Shown here: positions 8,590 to 14,558 of the stretch, piece after piece
Layout: every line of letters begins with the position of its first letter
Position numbering within the stretch: position 1 is the stretch's first letter
From: a virus
Strand: one strand, 5' to 3'
DNA length: 23,364 nt
Virus record (IMG/VR): IMGVR_UViG_3300037258_000026
Coordinates: 1 to 23,364 of that record
Notes under the pieces: model-generated
The model's input: only the letters and a program-made list of their open reading frames with translations
Database searches by the model: none
What the model was told of the DNA's origin: nothing
Position numbers and translations under genes: made by a program

Positions 8590-8746
8590 GAACCTCCTGT
8601 GTCATCTTTGGCACGATCCGATACGCCATTCCTAGCACTGACGCTGCATTCGCCTCGATCTCTCCAGGTGTCTGTAGCTCCTGCACCTCAAAAGCCCACG
8701 GCTTCTTGCGGTGAAGCTCGGCAATCTTGACTGCCCTTGCGTGCAT
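8528..8746 (-). CDS. Small unknown protein (72 aa), overlapped at both ends
   Basis: Begins MHARAVKIAELHRKKPWAFE, continues with GEIEANAASVLGMAYRIVP and ends in a Gly/Glu/Ser-rich tail. The middle looks like a real globular helix pair. It overlaps the preceding gene by 59 bases and the following one by 62, which is unlike the four-base overlaps elsewhere. An alternative GTG at 8686, just after the upstream stop, would give about 52 residues. The upstream ribosome-binding site is weak for either start. Confidence 0.55.
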   Translation of the reverse strand: MHARAVKIAELHRKKPWAFEVQELQTPGEIEANAASVLGMAYRIVPKMTQEVHGEEASGGEGVTSSGAEGTS

Positions 8747-8915
8747 CTCGGAGTTGGCGACCCGGCTTTGGGTGGAGACGCCATTCGGGCACCTTGTCAT
8801 AGACCGTGTTGATGACCCAGTAGGCACCTCCGAATACAACGATCAGTGCGACACAGACGAGGATCACCTCGATGCTGCCGAGTAGTGCGTTCGTGTTGCG
8901 AGACGCCGCCAGCAT
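8688..8915 (-). CDS. Single-pass membrane protein (75 aa)
   Basis: Starts MLAASRNTNALLGSIEVILV and has one transmembrane helix (about residues 13-37), then VPEWRLHPKPGRQLRDARKG. A 'eWR.HP.GR.L' motif after a membrane helix is frequent in small actinophage membrane proteins. The ATG overlaps the stop of the potassium-channel gene (ATGA), supporting this start and suggesting translational coupling to the channel. It may be a partner of the channel, but nothing in the sequence proves that. Confidence 0.7.
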   Translation of the reverse strand: MLAASRNTNALLGSIEVILVCVALIVVFGGAYWVINTVYDKVPEWRLHPKPGRQLRDARKGSQDCRASPQEAVGF

Positions 8916-9274
8916 CAGGTCGCTTCCTTCTCGGCTTCCATTGCGGGGATGTCGAGGTGAGTGCTCATGTGCTCCAGGTGCCGGTGGAGTCGATCCGTCT
9001 CTCTCGATACGTGGTCTGTCGTAATCCCCGAGGTGATGAGTGAGAACGTCGCGGCAAACAGCGGAATGACGGTCAGCATCACCATCACCGCAACCACACG
9101 GCCCAACGGGTGAGTCGGAGTTACGTCCCCATAGCCCACCGTTGTGGCCGTTGTGACGGCCCAATAGAGCCCTGTGGTACTCGGTAGGTGCTCGATACCA
9201 GCAAAGACCAGACCGCCAGCGATATCTAGAACCGCCGCTGTACCAATGGTAACGAGTGCTCGCTTGTGCTTCAC
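8915..9274 (-). CDS. Two-transmembrane potassium channel (ion channel, Kcv/KcsA-like, about 119 aa)
   Basis: Predicted K+ channel subunit of the Ion_trans_2 type. From a GTG at 9274 the product has TM1 (RALVTIGTAAVLDIAGGLVF), a pore helix and the selectivity filter TTVGYGD at residues 44-50, then TM2 (about 58-84, VVAVMVMLTVIPLFAATF). A short His/Glu-rich cytosolic helix (DRLHRHLEHMSTHLD) follows. The filter is canonical, so potassium selectivity is expected, and four copies would form a pore in the host membrane. As sequenced the frame stays open upstream to 9571, giving a 218-aa fusion. The GTG was preferred because it forms a GTGA overlap with the stop of the other frame and lies just before TM1. 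No voltage-sensor or RCK domain is visible. Confidence 0.85.
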   Translation of the reverse strand: MKHKRALVTIGTAAVLDIAGGLVFAGIEHLPSTTGLYWAVTTATTVGYGDVTPTHPLGRVVAVMVMLTVIPLFAATFSLITSGITTDHVSRETDRLHRHLEHMSTHLDIPAMEAEKEAT

Positions 9275-9571
9275 TGGTCCCACTGAATGGGATGGTCCAG
9301 TCCTTGCTGACGCCGTTGCACCATCCGATGGTGGTGGTGAATCTCCTCCATCGTGAACTTCTTCCCCATCATGTCGGGATGGTGCTGGCGACACGCGCCA
9401 ACAGCCCTTCGTTCCACAGTTGTGCTTACGGTAGAGAAGCCATACACCACCGACGAGCGTGACCTCGCCAAGGTCGGCCCCGAATCCGCTCCACCATCCA
9501 TAGAAGGGGCCACCTTCGTTGACCGTTCCCGTCACGACCGCGAGCCAGTGCTGAAAGTGATGCCACCACAT
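9271..9571 (-). CDS. Membrane-associated His/Cys protein, apparently frameshifted
   Basis: The first 59 codons read MWWHHFQHWLAVVTGTVNEG and then GPFYGWWSGFGADLGEVTLV, a membrane segment, then YRKHNCGTKGCWR. This resembles a common actinophage protein type ('Y.fwSGfGsd.gE......yr.HNC...gC.R...C..HHP'). The expected continuation, CRQHHPDM then FTMEEIHHHH and a stop at 9271, lies in the +1 frame from about 9392. The segment is 301 bases, one more than a whole number of codons. Either one base was gained or lost (mutation or assembly error), a programmed frameshift occurs, or the gene is now fused to the channel through a Ser/Pro/Gly-rich linker (residues 60-99 of the 218-aa frame). The ATG at 9571 overlaps the previous stop. 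Confidence 0.6.
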
Positions 9572-9732
9572 CAGGCAGCCTTCCTCTTCCCGCAGTAGGA
9601 ACAGAACTCATGTGGTGGACACGAGGCTGGCAACGCTATGTCCCACACGTGGCCTCGCCAATTCGTGCAATACCAGCGACGGAGCCTCATGTGGAGTCGG
9701 TGCTTCGGAATCGTCACTGTCTCGGCACTCAT
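9571..9732 (-). CDS. Small basic CxxC protein (53 aa)
   Basis: Begins MSAETVTIPKHRLHMRLRRW and ends in a CSYCGKRK knuckle; WYCTNWRGHVWD lies between. The ATG at 9732 has a GGAAG site and forms an ATGA overlap with the previous stop. Cys and His residues suggest one zinc site; function is unknown. Confidence 0.68.
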   Translation of the reverse strand: MSAETVTIPKHRLHMRLRRWYCTNWRGHVWDIALPASCPPHEFCSYCGKRKAA

Positions 9733-9947
9733 TGGAACTTCCAGGCGTCGTCGTAGACAATAAACGCGCCACGTCGTGTGAAATGCCACACCTTGAGATT
9801 CCATATACCCAGGGTGAAGAGCAGACCCACGACGACCCACTTCTCCCACGCAAGTCGGCTATAGATGATGGATATGACCGTCAGTTCTCCCGATAGCGCG
9901 CAGAGAACGATACCGAGGCATCCTGCTATCAACCGTCTGTAGCTCAC
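9729..9947 (-). CDS. Two-helix membrane protein (72 aa)
   Basis: GTG start at 9947 directly after the TAG of the preceding gene. It has two hydrophobic helices: RLIAGCLGIVLCALSGEL near the N-terminus and KWVVVGLLFTLGIWNLKV in the middle, with a short polar C-terminus. One of several small membrane proteins next to the ion channel. No family recognised. Confidence 0.7.
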   Translation of the reverse strand: MSYRRLIAGCLGIVLCALSGELTVISIIYSRLAWEKWVVVGLLFTLGIWNLKVWHFTRRGAFIVYDDAWKFQ

Positions 9948-10247
9948 CTATCCCCAGGACTCCCCGTAGATTTGTTGGTTCGTCGTATGTCCGTGTCCGT
10001 GCTTGTGACTCACAATAGGCGGTGTGTTCTTGCGAGCGGGGGACTTCGCCTTGGCAGGTGTCAACTCACGATCCAGCTCTTGCTGGATGAAGTCATGTCG
10101 TTCCTTCGCCCACTTCAGCTGGACCTTCAACTCGTGGGCATTGCGCCACGTCGCCTCTTCGTAGCCCTCACGCTTCCATTGGCTGAGTTGCGATTCGGTG
10201 ATCGCCAGCTCACGCAGACGTTTGTTGCGATCGCTGTACTGCGCCAC
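9948..10247 (-). CDS. Coiled-coil, His-tailed small protein (99 aa)
   Basis: GTG start at 10247, two bases after the TAA of the preceding gene. Residues 1-65 form charged amphipathic helices with coiled-coil character (RNKRLRELAITESQLSQWKR). The tail is Pro/Lys-rich and ends in a His-rich stretch (SHKHGHGHTTNQQ). No function recognised. Confidence 0.7.
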   Translation of the reverse strand: MAQYSDRNKRLRELAITESQLSQWKREGYEEATWRNAHELKVQLKWAKERHDFIQQELDRELTPAKAKSPARKNTPPIVSHKHGHGHTTNQQIYGESWG

Positions 10248-10249
10248 CG

Positions 10250-10543
10250 TTATTCGAGTCCTACGGTCACCAGGGCACTTCCGCCACTGCTTGATGGCCG
10301 AACGGGAACAGTCGCCACTACTCCCATGTCGGGTGGAGAATCATTTTCTGAAAACCATGTGACACTGCTTGACCCGTAAGGAATCTGCGCCACCGTTGTC
10401 CGCATGGTGGGGATGAGATCACACAGCGGGTGTTTGCCCCATTCGGGGTCGATGAGACGACGAGTCTCTACAGCGAAGTCCCATAGCACGTCATAGCGCC
10501 GTTGGAGCTTCTTCAGCTTCTTGCGTAGCTGCTTCTCCGTCAT
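10250..10543 (-). CDS. Small unknown protein (97 aa)
   Basis: A basic N-terminal helix (TEKQLRKKLKKLQRRYDVLW) is followed by a globular stretch and a Gly/Ser-rich C-terminus ending ALVTVGLE. The ATG at 10543 overlaps the preceding stop (ATGA). The function cannot be read from the sequence. Confidence 0.7.
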   Translation of the reverse strand: MTEKQLRKKLKKLQRRYDVLWDFAVETRRLIDPEWGKHPLCDLIPTMRTTVAQIPYGSSSVTWFSENDSPPDMGVVATVPVRPSSSGGSALVTVGLE

Positions 10544-10827
10544 TGCTCCGCGGCCCCAAGATAGCGAGGGTCACCGGCAAATCCTGGATCGGGCGACACC
10601 GTGGCGTTTCCCCAATCCCAGGTATAGGTCTCGGGGACCAGCGTGACGGAGGGAGTCAGGAGTGACCCTGGCGGGACGTCATCGGGAACTTCACCCCCTT
10701 CAACGTCGATGAATAAACGACCACCTTCTTCATCGAGCCAGCTGACACCTACGATGTGTGTCGTCCAATCCAGCTTCAATAGCTGCTCCATCATGATGCG
10801 GCTGACTTCCATTCGTGCTCTACCCAT
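10540..10827 (-). CDS. Small beta-rich unknown protein (95 aa)
   Basis: Starts MGRARMEVSRIMMEQLLKLD and continues with beta-strand-like segments (HIVGVSWLDEEGGRLFIDV). The pattern resembles a phage capsid-decoration-like or regulatory beta protein but no family is recognised. It overlaps the upstream stop by 8 bases; starting at the second Met (10812) would remove that overlap. Confidence 0.68.
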   Translation of the reverse strand: MGRARMEVSRIMMEQLLKLDWTTHIVGVSWLDEEGGRLFIDVEGGEVPDDVPPGSLLTPSVTLVPETYTWDWGNATVSPDPGFAGDPRYLGAAEQ

Positions 10828-11047
10828 GAGTCAACTCCCTCTTCAGTTTCCGTTTGCAGGGCGCACACGTCACATCGACCTTGGTGGTGAAATCCACTGC
10901 ATCCGCTTGCGTTTGGGGTTTGCAGTAAAGGAATGGTCCAGCACCAGTACCACGATCGATCAGTGCATGAACCACCATCGCTTTGCCGCCAGTGAGTCCT
11001 GTGCCGATGATCCGCTCGGCATCCTTTGGCTTGGCAATAACGGTCAT
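10820..11047 (-). CDS. Small unknown CxxC protein (75 aa)
   Basis: Begins MTVIAKPKDAERIIGTGLTG and ends with a CAPCKRKLKREL segment. The ATG at 11047 was chosen over 11116 because a GGAGGG site lies about 10 bases upstream and the longer form would run toward the structured element. It is the first gene after that element, whose 3' end lies about 90 bases away. Function is unknown. Confidence 0.68.
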   Translation of the reverse strand: MTVIAKPKDAERIIGTGLTGGKAMVVHALIDRGTGAGPFLYCKPQTQADAVDFTTKVDVTCAPCKRKLKRELTHG

Positions 11048-11137
11048 GTACTGCACCCTCCAATCAGTAACGACGGAGGATAACGCAGATTGGAAGCAAA
11101 CGTGCGCACAACTCACACGTGACCTAATGTCGTGGAT
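11048..11137. other. Gap between structured element and next gene
   Basis: About 90 bases with no reading frame on either strand apart from the leader of the 75-aa gene, which carries its GGAGGG ribosome-binding site at about 11055-11060. I see no convincing -35/-10 pair and no terminator. Confidence 0.5.
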
Positions 11138-11258
11138 GCACGGAGAGGGTTGGTAGCCGGGAGTCTAAACCGATTAAGGACGGCCTGCGCTGGGAGCAGC
11201 GTGAACTAACGGGGTTAGGTTCAGACCTCGGAAAGGTTCGTTTCCAACCCCTCCGTGC
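11138..11258. ncRNA. Highly structured 121-nt non-coding element (candidate small RNA)
   Basis: A gene-free stretch bounded by near-perfect complementary arms: 11138-11153 pairs with 11244-11258 (15 bp, one bulged base). Inside are a 5-bp hairpin (11188-11192 with 11197-11201) and, immediately next to it, a 9-bp hairpin with one bulge (11202-11210 with 11214-11223). A 9-bp long-range helix (11163-11171 with 11218-11226, one G-U on the minus-strand RNA) competes with that second hairpin. It starts right after the stop of the 81-aa gene at 11259, so on the minus strand it would lie within the same transcript. It is not a canonical tRNA: the outer stem is too long and no T-arm consensus fits. 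No uridine run follows, so it is not a simple terminator. Strand is undecided; minus is more likely. Confidence 0.55.
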
Positions 11259-11504
11259 TTACATCATCCAGTATTCGGACTGGCGTTCCTCACCCGCATA
11301 TCTCGCAACCCCTGCATGATCGGCCCAGCCATTGGTGGTTTTCTTATCGATCCATTCATGGACGCATTGGCTTTCGCCACACTTCGTGCAGATACCGCCG
11401 ATGATTCCCACTCCTACCGCGCCGATCTCTACCCATCGGTGGTCACATGGTGGTCGCTGAAACTGGCGTGCCCAGTCGAATAGCGCCTCGTGGTCAACCG
11501 TCAC
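11259..11504 (-). CDS. Small Cys-rich protein (81 aa)
   Basis: GTG start at 11504 overlapping the previous stop (GTGA), reading VTVDHEALFDWARQFQ. A CTKCGESQC cluster plus upstream C-D-H and downstream HEW residues suggest a zinc ribbon. It ends ERQSEYWMM with a TAA that directly abuts the structured element. The longer frame start at 11567 has no ribosome-binding support. Function unknown. Confidence 0.68.
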   Translation of the reverse strand: MTVDHEALFDWARQFQRPPCDHRWVEIGAVGVGIIGGICTKCGESQCVHEWIDKKTTNGWADHAGVARYAGEERQSEYWMM

Positions 11505-11674
11505 CCTACTCGTCCTCGGTAGTCCCGAGGTGGCGTGACTTTCCACCATCCCATTCCGTGGTCCCACTGGTTCAATCCGCAGCCGGTACAGGTCCGCACG
11601 TCGTAGCCACCGCTAGTCGAATAGGACCACTTGATGGGACAGCGGGCCGTGTGGTCAGGTGGCCGGTACTTCAC
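11501..11674 (-). CDS. Small CxxC protein (57 aa)
   Basis: Most likely starts at GTG 11674 (VKYRPPDHTARCPIKW) with a GGGAGG site about 13 bases upstream, overlapping the preceding gene by 20 bases. The RTCTGCGLNQWDHG segment and the earlier Cys could bind zinc. The gene ends in a GTGA overlap with the next. Function unknown. Confidence 0.6.
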   Translation of the reverse strand: MKYRPPDHTARCPIKWSYSTSGGYDVRTCTGCGLNQWDHGMGWWKVTPPRDYRGRVG

Positions 11675-11879
11675 AAGTACTGACCATCCTCCCGCCAATC
11701 GGTGGGTCGAAGTCCCCACGCTTAGTCGGAGCCTGGATGTCGTGGATGCTGTGTGCCACCTCGTTCCAGTCACCCGCAGCACATGGACCGTTACCGATGA
11801 TCTCTCGCATCACACCGGCGAGCTTCGCCGTGAGGTCCATCGCCTCACGTTCTTTGGGTGTCAGTTCACTCTTCTCCAT
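11655..11879 (-). CDS. Small helical protein, 'IHDIQ' type (74 aa)
   Basis: Starts MEKSELTPKEREAMDLTAKL and contains GPCAAGDWNEVAHSIHDIQ, a pattern shared with a family of short actinophage proteins of unknown role ('L...W......IVG.GP...D..E....IH.IQ'). It lies 11 bases downstream of the large terminase stop, in the same operon. Confidence 0.75.
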   Translation of the reverse strand: MEKSELTPKEREAMDLTAKLAGVMREIIGNGPCAAGDWNEVAHSIHDIQAPTKRGDFDPPIGGRMVSTCEVPAT

Positions 11880-11890
11880 AACGATTAACT

Positions 11891-13456
11891 CTACGCCGCA
11901 ACCATGCCTGCGCCAACTACTGCAATCTTCGGCGGTGCGTCCGGCATACCCAGATCGGTTGAGTCCATCATCCGGCGCTTCTTCTTCTTACGCTCCTCCC
12001 AGAACGCCTGCACTACAGCATCGCCTTTGTCCGTCGATCGCCCGATGCGCTTCTTGATCTCCTTCTTCGGTTCGATGAGGATTCGGCTGTCACTCTGTAC
12101 CGTCCAGTGTGGTGCCGTGAGGTCACCAAGTAGCTCAGGATCGTCTGGCAATTCGATGTCGGGATCATTGGAGGGGTCGAGTTTTTCCCTGAGCGCCCAC
12201 CACGCGGCGGCTCGCTTATTGACGAACCCCAGTTCACCCGACTTATCCTTGGCGTCCGATTTCGCACCGGCATGGAACGCCACGACGGGATGCCCCTGTT
12301 CTCGTAGACGGTCCGTGACGCCCGCTCCTAGGCCGTCTGTGTCCACGATCGCTATAGCGCCGGGGTTGGCGTCCAGTACGCCCTTGACAAGTCCTGTTGT
12401 CACCATGAGGTCGCTGTACTTGCTCGGTCGCAACTCCTGGATGCGGCTTCCATAGCGGAGTGCTTGAACCGTCACGTCCTCGCCCGAGCGCGCTACGTCC
12501 ACTCCATCGGTCGTGAGGGGTCCTAACTCACGGCCTTCGTTCGCCTTCCAGCGTTCCACCGCAGCCTCGATCCAGCTGAGCGGGATAACGCCGTCCTCAG
12601 CGGACGACATGAACTCACCCAGCACACGGTTGGCATAGGCCGCGCTCGTTGCTCCCCACATGAGCTTGGCATCTTCGGCCCATTTACGGCTGACCCGTCC
12701 GGCTGTGATCGCCATCTCCAGCGTGACGTGGAATGCGTGCCACATGGGGAACTTCGGAGTCCGAGCGTGGATCTCATAGAACACCCCATTTGGCTCACCC
12801 GGAGTCGAGCACGCCAGTGCGAATGCCTCGGTCGTCTCCTCGTCACCCGAGAAGGCACCTTCGGCTGCTTCCCATGTTTTGGCTTCTATCGCTTTGGCCT
12901 CATCGAATACGTAGAGGATCGAGTCAGCGTGTGCACCTTCGATGAAGTCGGCGTTGTCGGACGCCACCGCGAATGCCGTTCCGTGCTTCAGGTTGATATG
13001 GAGGCTCAGCAGTTCGTGGCGAGTAAATGGTCCACGACCCAATCGTTCCCACCGGATGCGCTTTGCCCACTTGTGGATTTCAGGCCACAAGTACTTCTCC
13101 AGCTGGCGCCACGCACCAGCGGTACTAATAACCTTCCAATCCTTCTCCGCTGCTTCTCGTGTGATAACGAACCACAGGATCGCCAGCGCTTCAGTCGCTG
13201 TCTTTCCCAATCCATGAGGACCGCGTACTCCCACCCGCTTGTACTTGATGAGACGTCGGAGCGTTTCTTCCTGATATGGAGTGATCTCTTGACCTTCGGG
13301 CCACTCGATGCAGTCGTGGATGAATGCCACAGGATCGTAGTAGTAGTTCCGTAAACGAACAGTCGCTGCTTTCTGACGTCGATCCTTCGCCGCCTTGTAT
13401 CGTTCCCACTTCTCCTCGGGTGCGAGAATAACGGGAACCGTCTGGATGACGGGCAT
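11891..13456 (-). CDS. terL: Terminase large subunit (521 aa)
   Basis: ATP-driven DNA packaging motor and nuclease that docks on the portal and cuts concatemeric phage DNA. The N-terminal ATPase has Walker A GPHGLGKT (residues 79-86) and Walker B ILYVFDEA (180-187, acidic pair D185-E186). A TAGAWRQLE segment (112-120) precedes a likely coupling region around ACSTPGE (215-221). The C-terminal RNase H-like nuclease shows acidic residues in TTDGVDVARSGED (315-327), IVDTDGLGAG (370-379) and STDKGDAVVQAF (474-485). Length fits the family. The ATG at 13456 is preceded by GGAGAAG. It follows the putative small subunit, with two short genes between, and is separated from the portal by about 5 kb of accessory genes. 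Confidence 0.96.
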   Translation of the reverse strand: MPVIQTVPVILAPEEKWERYKAAKDRRQKAATVRLRNYYYDPVAFIHDCIEWPEGQEITPYQEETLRRLIKYKRVGVRGPHGLGKTATEALAILWFVITREAAEKDWKVISTAGAWRQLEKYLWPEIHKWAKRIRWERLGRGPFTRHELLSLHINLKHGTAFAVASDNADFIEGAHADSILYVFDEAKAIEAKTWEAAEGAFSGDEETTEAFALACSTPGEPNGVFYEIHARTPKFPMWHAFHVTLEMAITAGRVSRKWAEDAKLMWGATSAAYANRVLGEFMSSAEDGVIPLSWIEAAVERWKANEGRELGPLTTDGVDVARSGEDVTVQALRYGSRIQELRPSKYSDLMVTTGLVKGVLDANPGAIAIVDTDGLGAGVTDRLREQGHPVVAFHAGAKSDAKDKSGELGFVNKRAAAWWALREKLDPSNDPDIELPDDPELLGDLTAPHWTVQSDSRILIEPKKEIKKRIGRSTDKGDAVVQAFWEERKKKKRRMMDSTDLGMPDAPPKIAVVGAGMVAA

Positions 13457-13636
13457 TTAGCTTCTCCGCAGAAGCTGGGTGAACTCGTCGTCGTCAAGAA
13501 GGTTTCGTACCGAATGTGCCATCTCGTTGCGTCCACAAAACTTGCACGGAGGTGTGTAGCCGAAGCCGTAGCAGTCCGATTCAGAACGCTCGTAGTCCGG
13601 CTCGTAGTGCTCACACGCTTTAGTTGGTGGGCACAT
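13457..13636 (-). CDS. Small Cys-rich protein (59 aa)
   Basis: Short gene filling the gap between the HTH gene and large terminase. From the ATG at 13636 it reads MCPPTKACEHYEPDYERSES and continues YGFGYTPPCKFCGRNEMAHS, ending FTQLLRRS and a TAA one base before the terminase ATG. Four Cys including CKFC, plus His, suggest a zinc knuckle. It starts two bases after the preceding TAA. Composition and packing support it; no function is known. Confidence 0.72.
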   Translation of the reverse strand: MCPPTKACEHYEPDYERSESDCYGFGYTPPCKFCGRNEMAHSVRNLLDDDEFTQLLRRS

Positions 13637-13638
13637 CG

Positions 13639-13863
13639 TTAAACTCGTACTTTCGGTCGTCGCCCTACCTGATGATCCCAGTCGTTATCGATCCAGCGCT
13701 GAACATCCGAACGCCACCACACATCCGTGGCGTCCAATGAAACAACAGGAGGGAGGAAGCGCCCCGAGGTGCGAAGTATCCACAGATTTTGCCTACTACA
13801 TCCCATCATTTCTAGGACTTCATGGACTCCTACCATGTCCGGTACTGGTCGATTCCTCATCAC
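13639..13863 (-). CDS. AlpA/excisionase-like helix-turn-helix protein (74 aa)
   Basis: Likely winged-HTH DNA-binding protein of the MerR/AlpA/Xis type: VGVHEVLEMMGCSRQNLWIL (helix-turn-helix), RTSGRFLPPV (wing) and VWWRSDVQRWIDN (final helix). Lying between the two terminase genes it could regulate packaging genes or assist packaging-site recognition; this is inference. The start is either GTG 13863 (GTGA overlap) or ATG 13860 (TGATG); the next Met codon lies further in. Confidence 0.82.
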   Translation of the reverse strand: MMRNRPVPDMVGVHEVLEMMGCSRQNLWILRTSGRFLPPVVSLDATDVWWRSDVQRWIDNDWDHQVGRRPKVRV

Positions 13864-14558
13864 ACCACCACTGGAACGCCAGCTAATCCGTCGTCCCCAT
13901 CCTCGTCATCCCAAGCGGGAATGTCCTCTCCATCGGACCACGAGCGAGCCTCCAGTGCGTCCGCCTCCGCTTCGATGCGTTCGATCGCCTCGTCCAGTTG
14001 CTCCTCGGTGATGACCATTTGCTGGATACGGATAGGTGCGTCGAGTCCCAACATCGCCGCTCGGCGTTCCATGATCTTGATGCAGCGGTCCGCTGCCAAT
14101 CGATCGCCTCGCAATGCCTGGACGTAGAGCGGACGCCACAGGGCGTCTAGGCGCCGCACTTCCATACGGCGCACGTACTCCATGGAATCGGGAACCGTGC
14201 GTTCAAGCACACGCATGACGGCCTTTCGGGCCGCACCACCGTCGTTGTACTGGAGTTGGTCCGCAATCTGCTGGTATGTCATTCCCGCGGCACGCAATTC
14301 GAACGCTTCGGCCTCCTTCTTTGCTGCGACGATCATGGAAGGTGCGCCGGGGCGACGACTCACGGGTGTATAGCCCTTCTCCTTGGGCATTAGAGATGCT
14401 TCTTTTGCGCCTCGGGCTAAGCGTGACGGAGTACGTGATTTCTTCGGAGCCTGCTTTCGGACCTTCTTTGCGGACGCAGCTGCCTCTGTGGTGGCTTTCT
14501 TGGCTGGGCGCTTCCGTACCGGCTTCTCGGGTGCTGATTCTGCGGGCTCGGCACTCAT
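13860..14558 (-). CDS. Putative terminase small subunit (232 aa)
   Basis: Probable DNA-recognition subunit of the packaging motor. Residues 1-75 are a Lys/Arg/Ala-rich disordered tail (KRPAKKATTEAAASAKKVRK). A helix-turn-helix follows at about 84-117 (AFELRAAGMTYQQIADQLQY ... ARKAVMRVLER). Then come helices of the type RRLDALWRPLYVQALRGDRLAADRCIKIMERRAAMLGLDAP, given here in outline, which are typical of small-terminase-like HTH proteins next to terL in actinophages. The acidic C-terminus (EDIPAWDDEDGDD) could contact the large subunit. The ATG at 14558 overlaps the methyltransferase stop. Assignment rests on HTH content, length and location. Confidence 0.75.
   Translation of the reverse strand: MSAEPAESAPEKPVRKRPAKKATTEAAASAKKVRKQAPKKSRTPSRLARGAKEASLMPKEKGYTPVSRRPGAPSMIVAAKKEAEAFELRAAGMTYQQIADQLQYNDGGAARKAVMRVLERTVPDSMEYVRRMEVRRLDALWRPLYVQALRGDRLAADRCIKIMERRAAMLGLDAPIRIQQMVITEEQLDEAIERIEAEADALEARSWSDGEDIPAWDDEDGDDGLAGVPVVV

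Noticed and set aside
11138-11258. tRNA or intrinsic terminator
   Set aside because: The closing stem is 15 bp rather than 7, the T-arm-like segment has the wrong loop size, and no T-run follows on either strand.
11127-11749. 13-base direct repeat ATGTCGTGGATGC at 11127-11139 and 11737-11749
   Set aside because: A few 13-base matches are expected by chance in 23 kb; one copy lies inside a coding gene and flanking bases differ.
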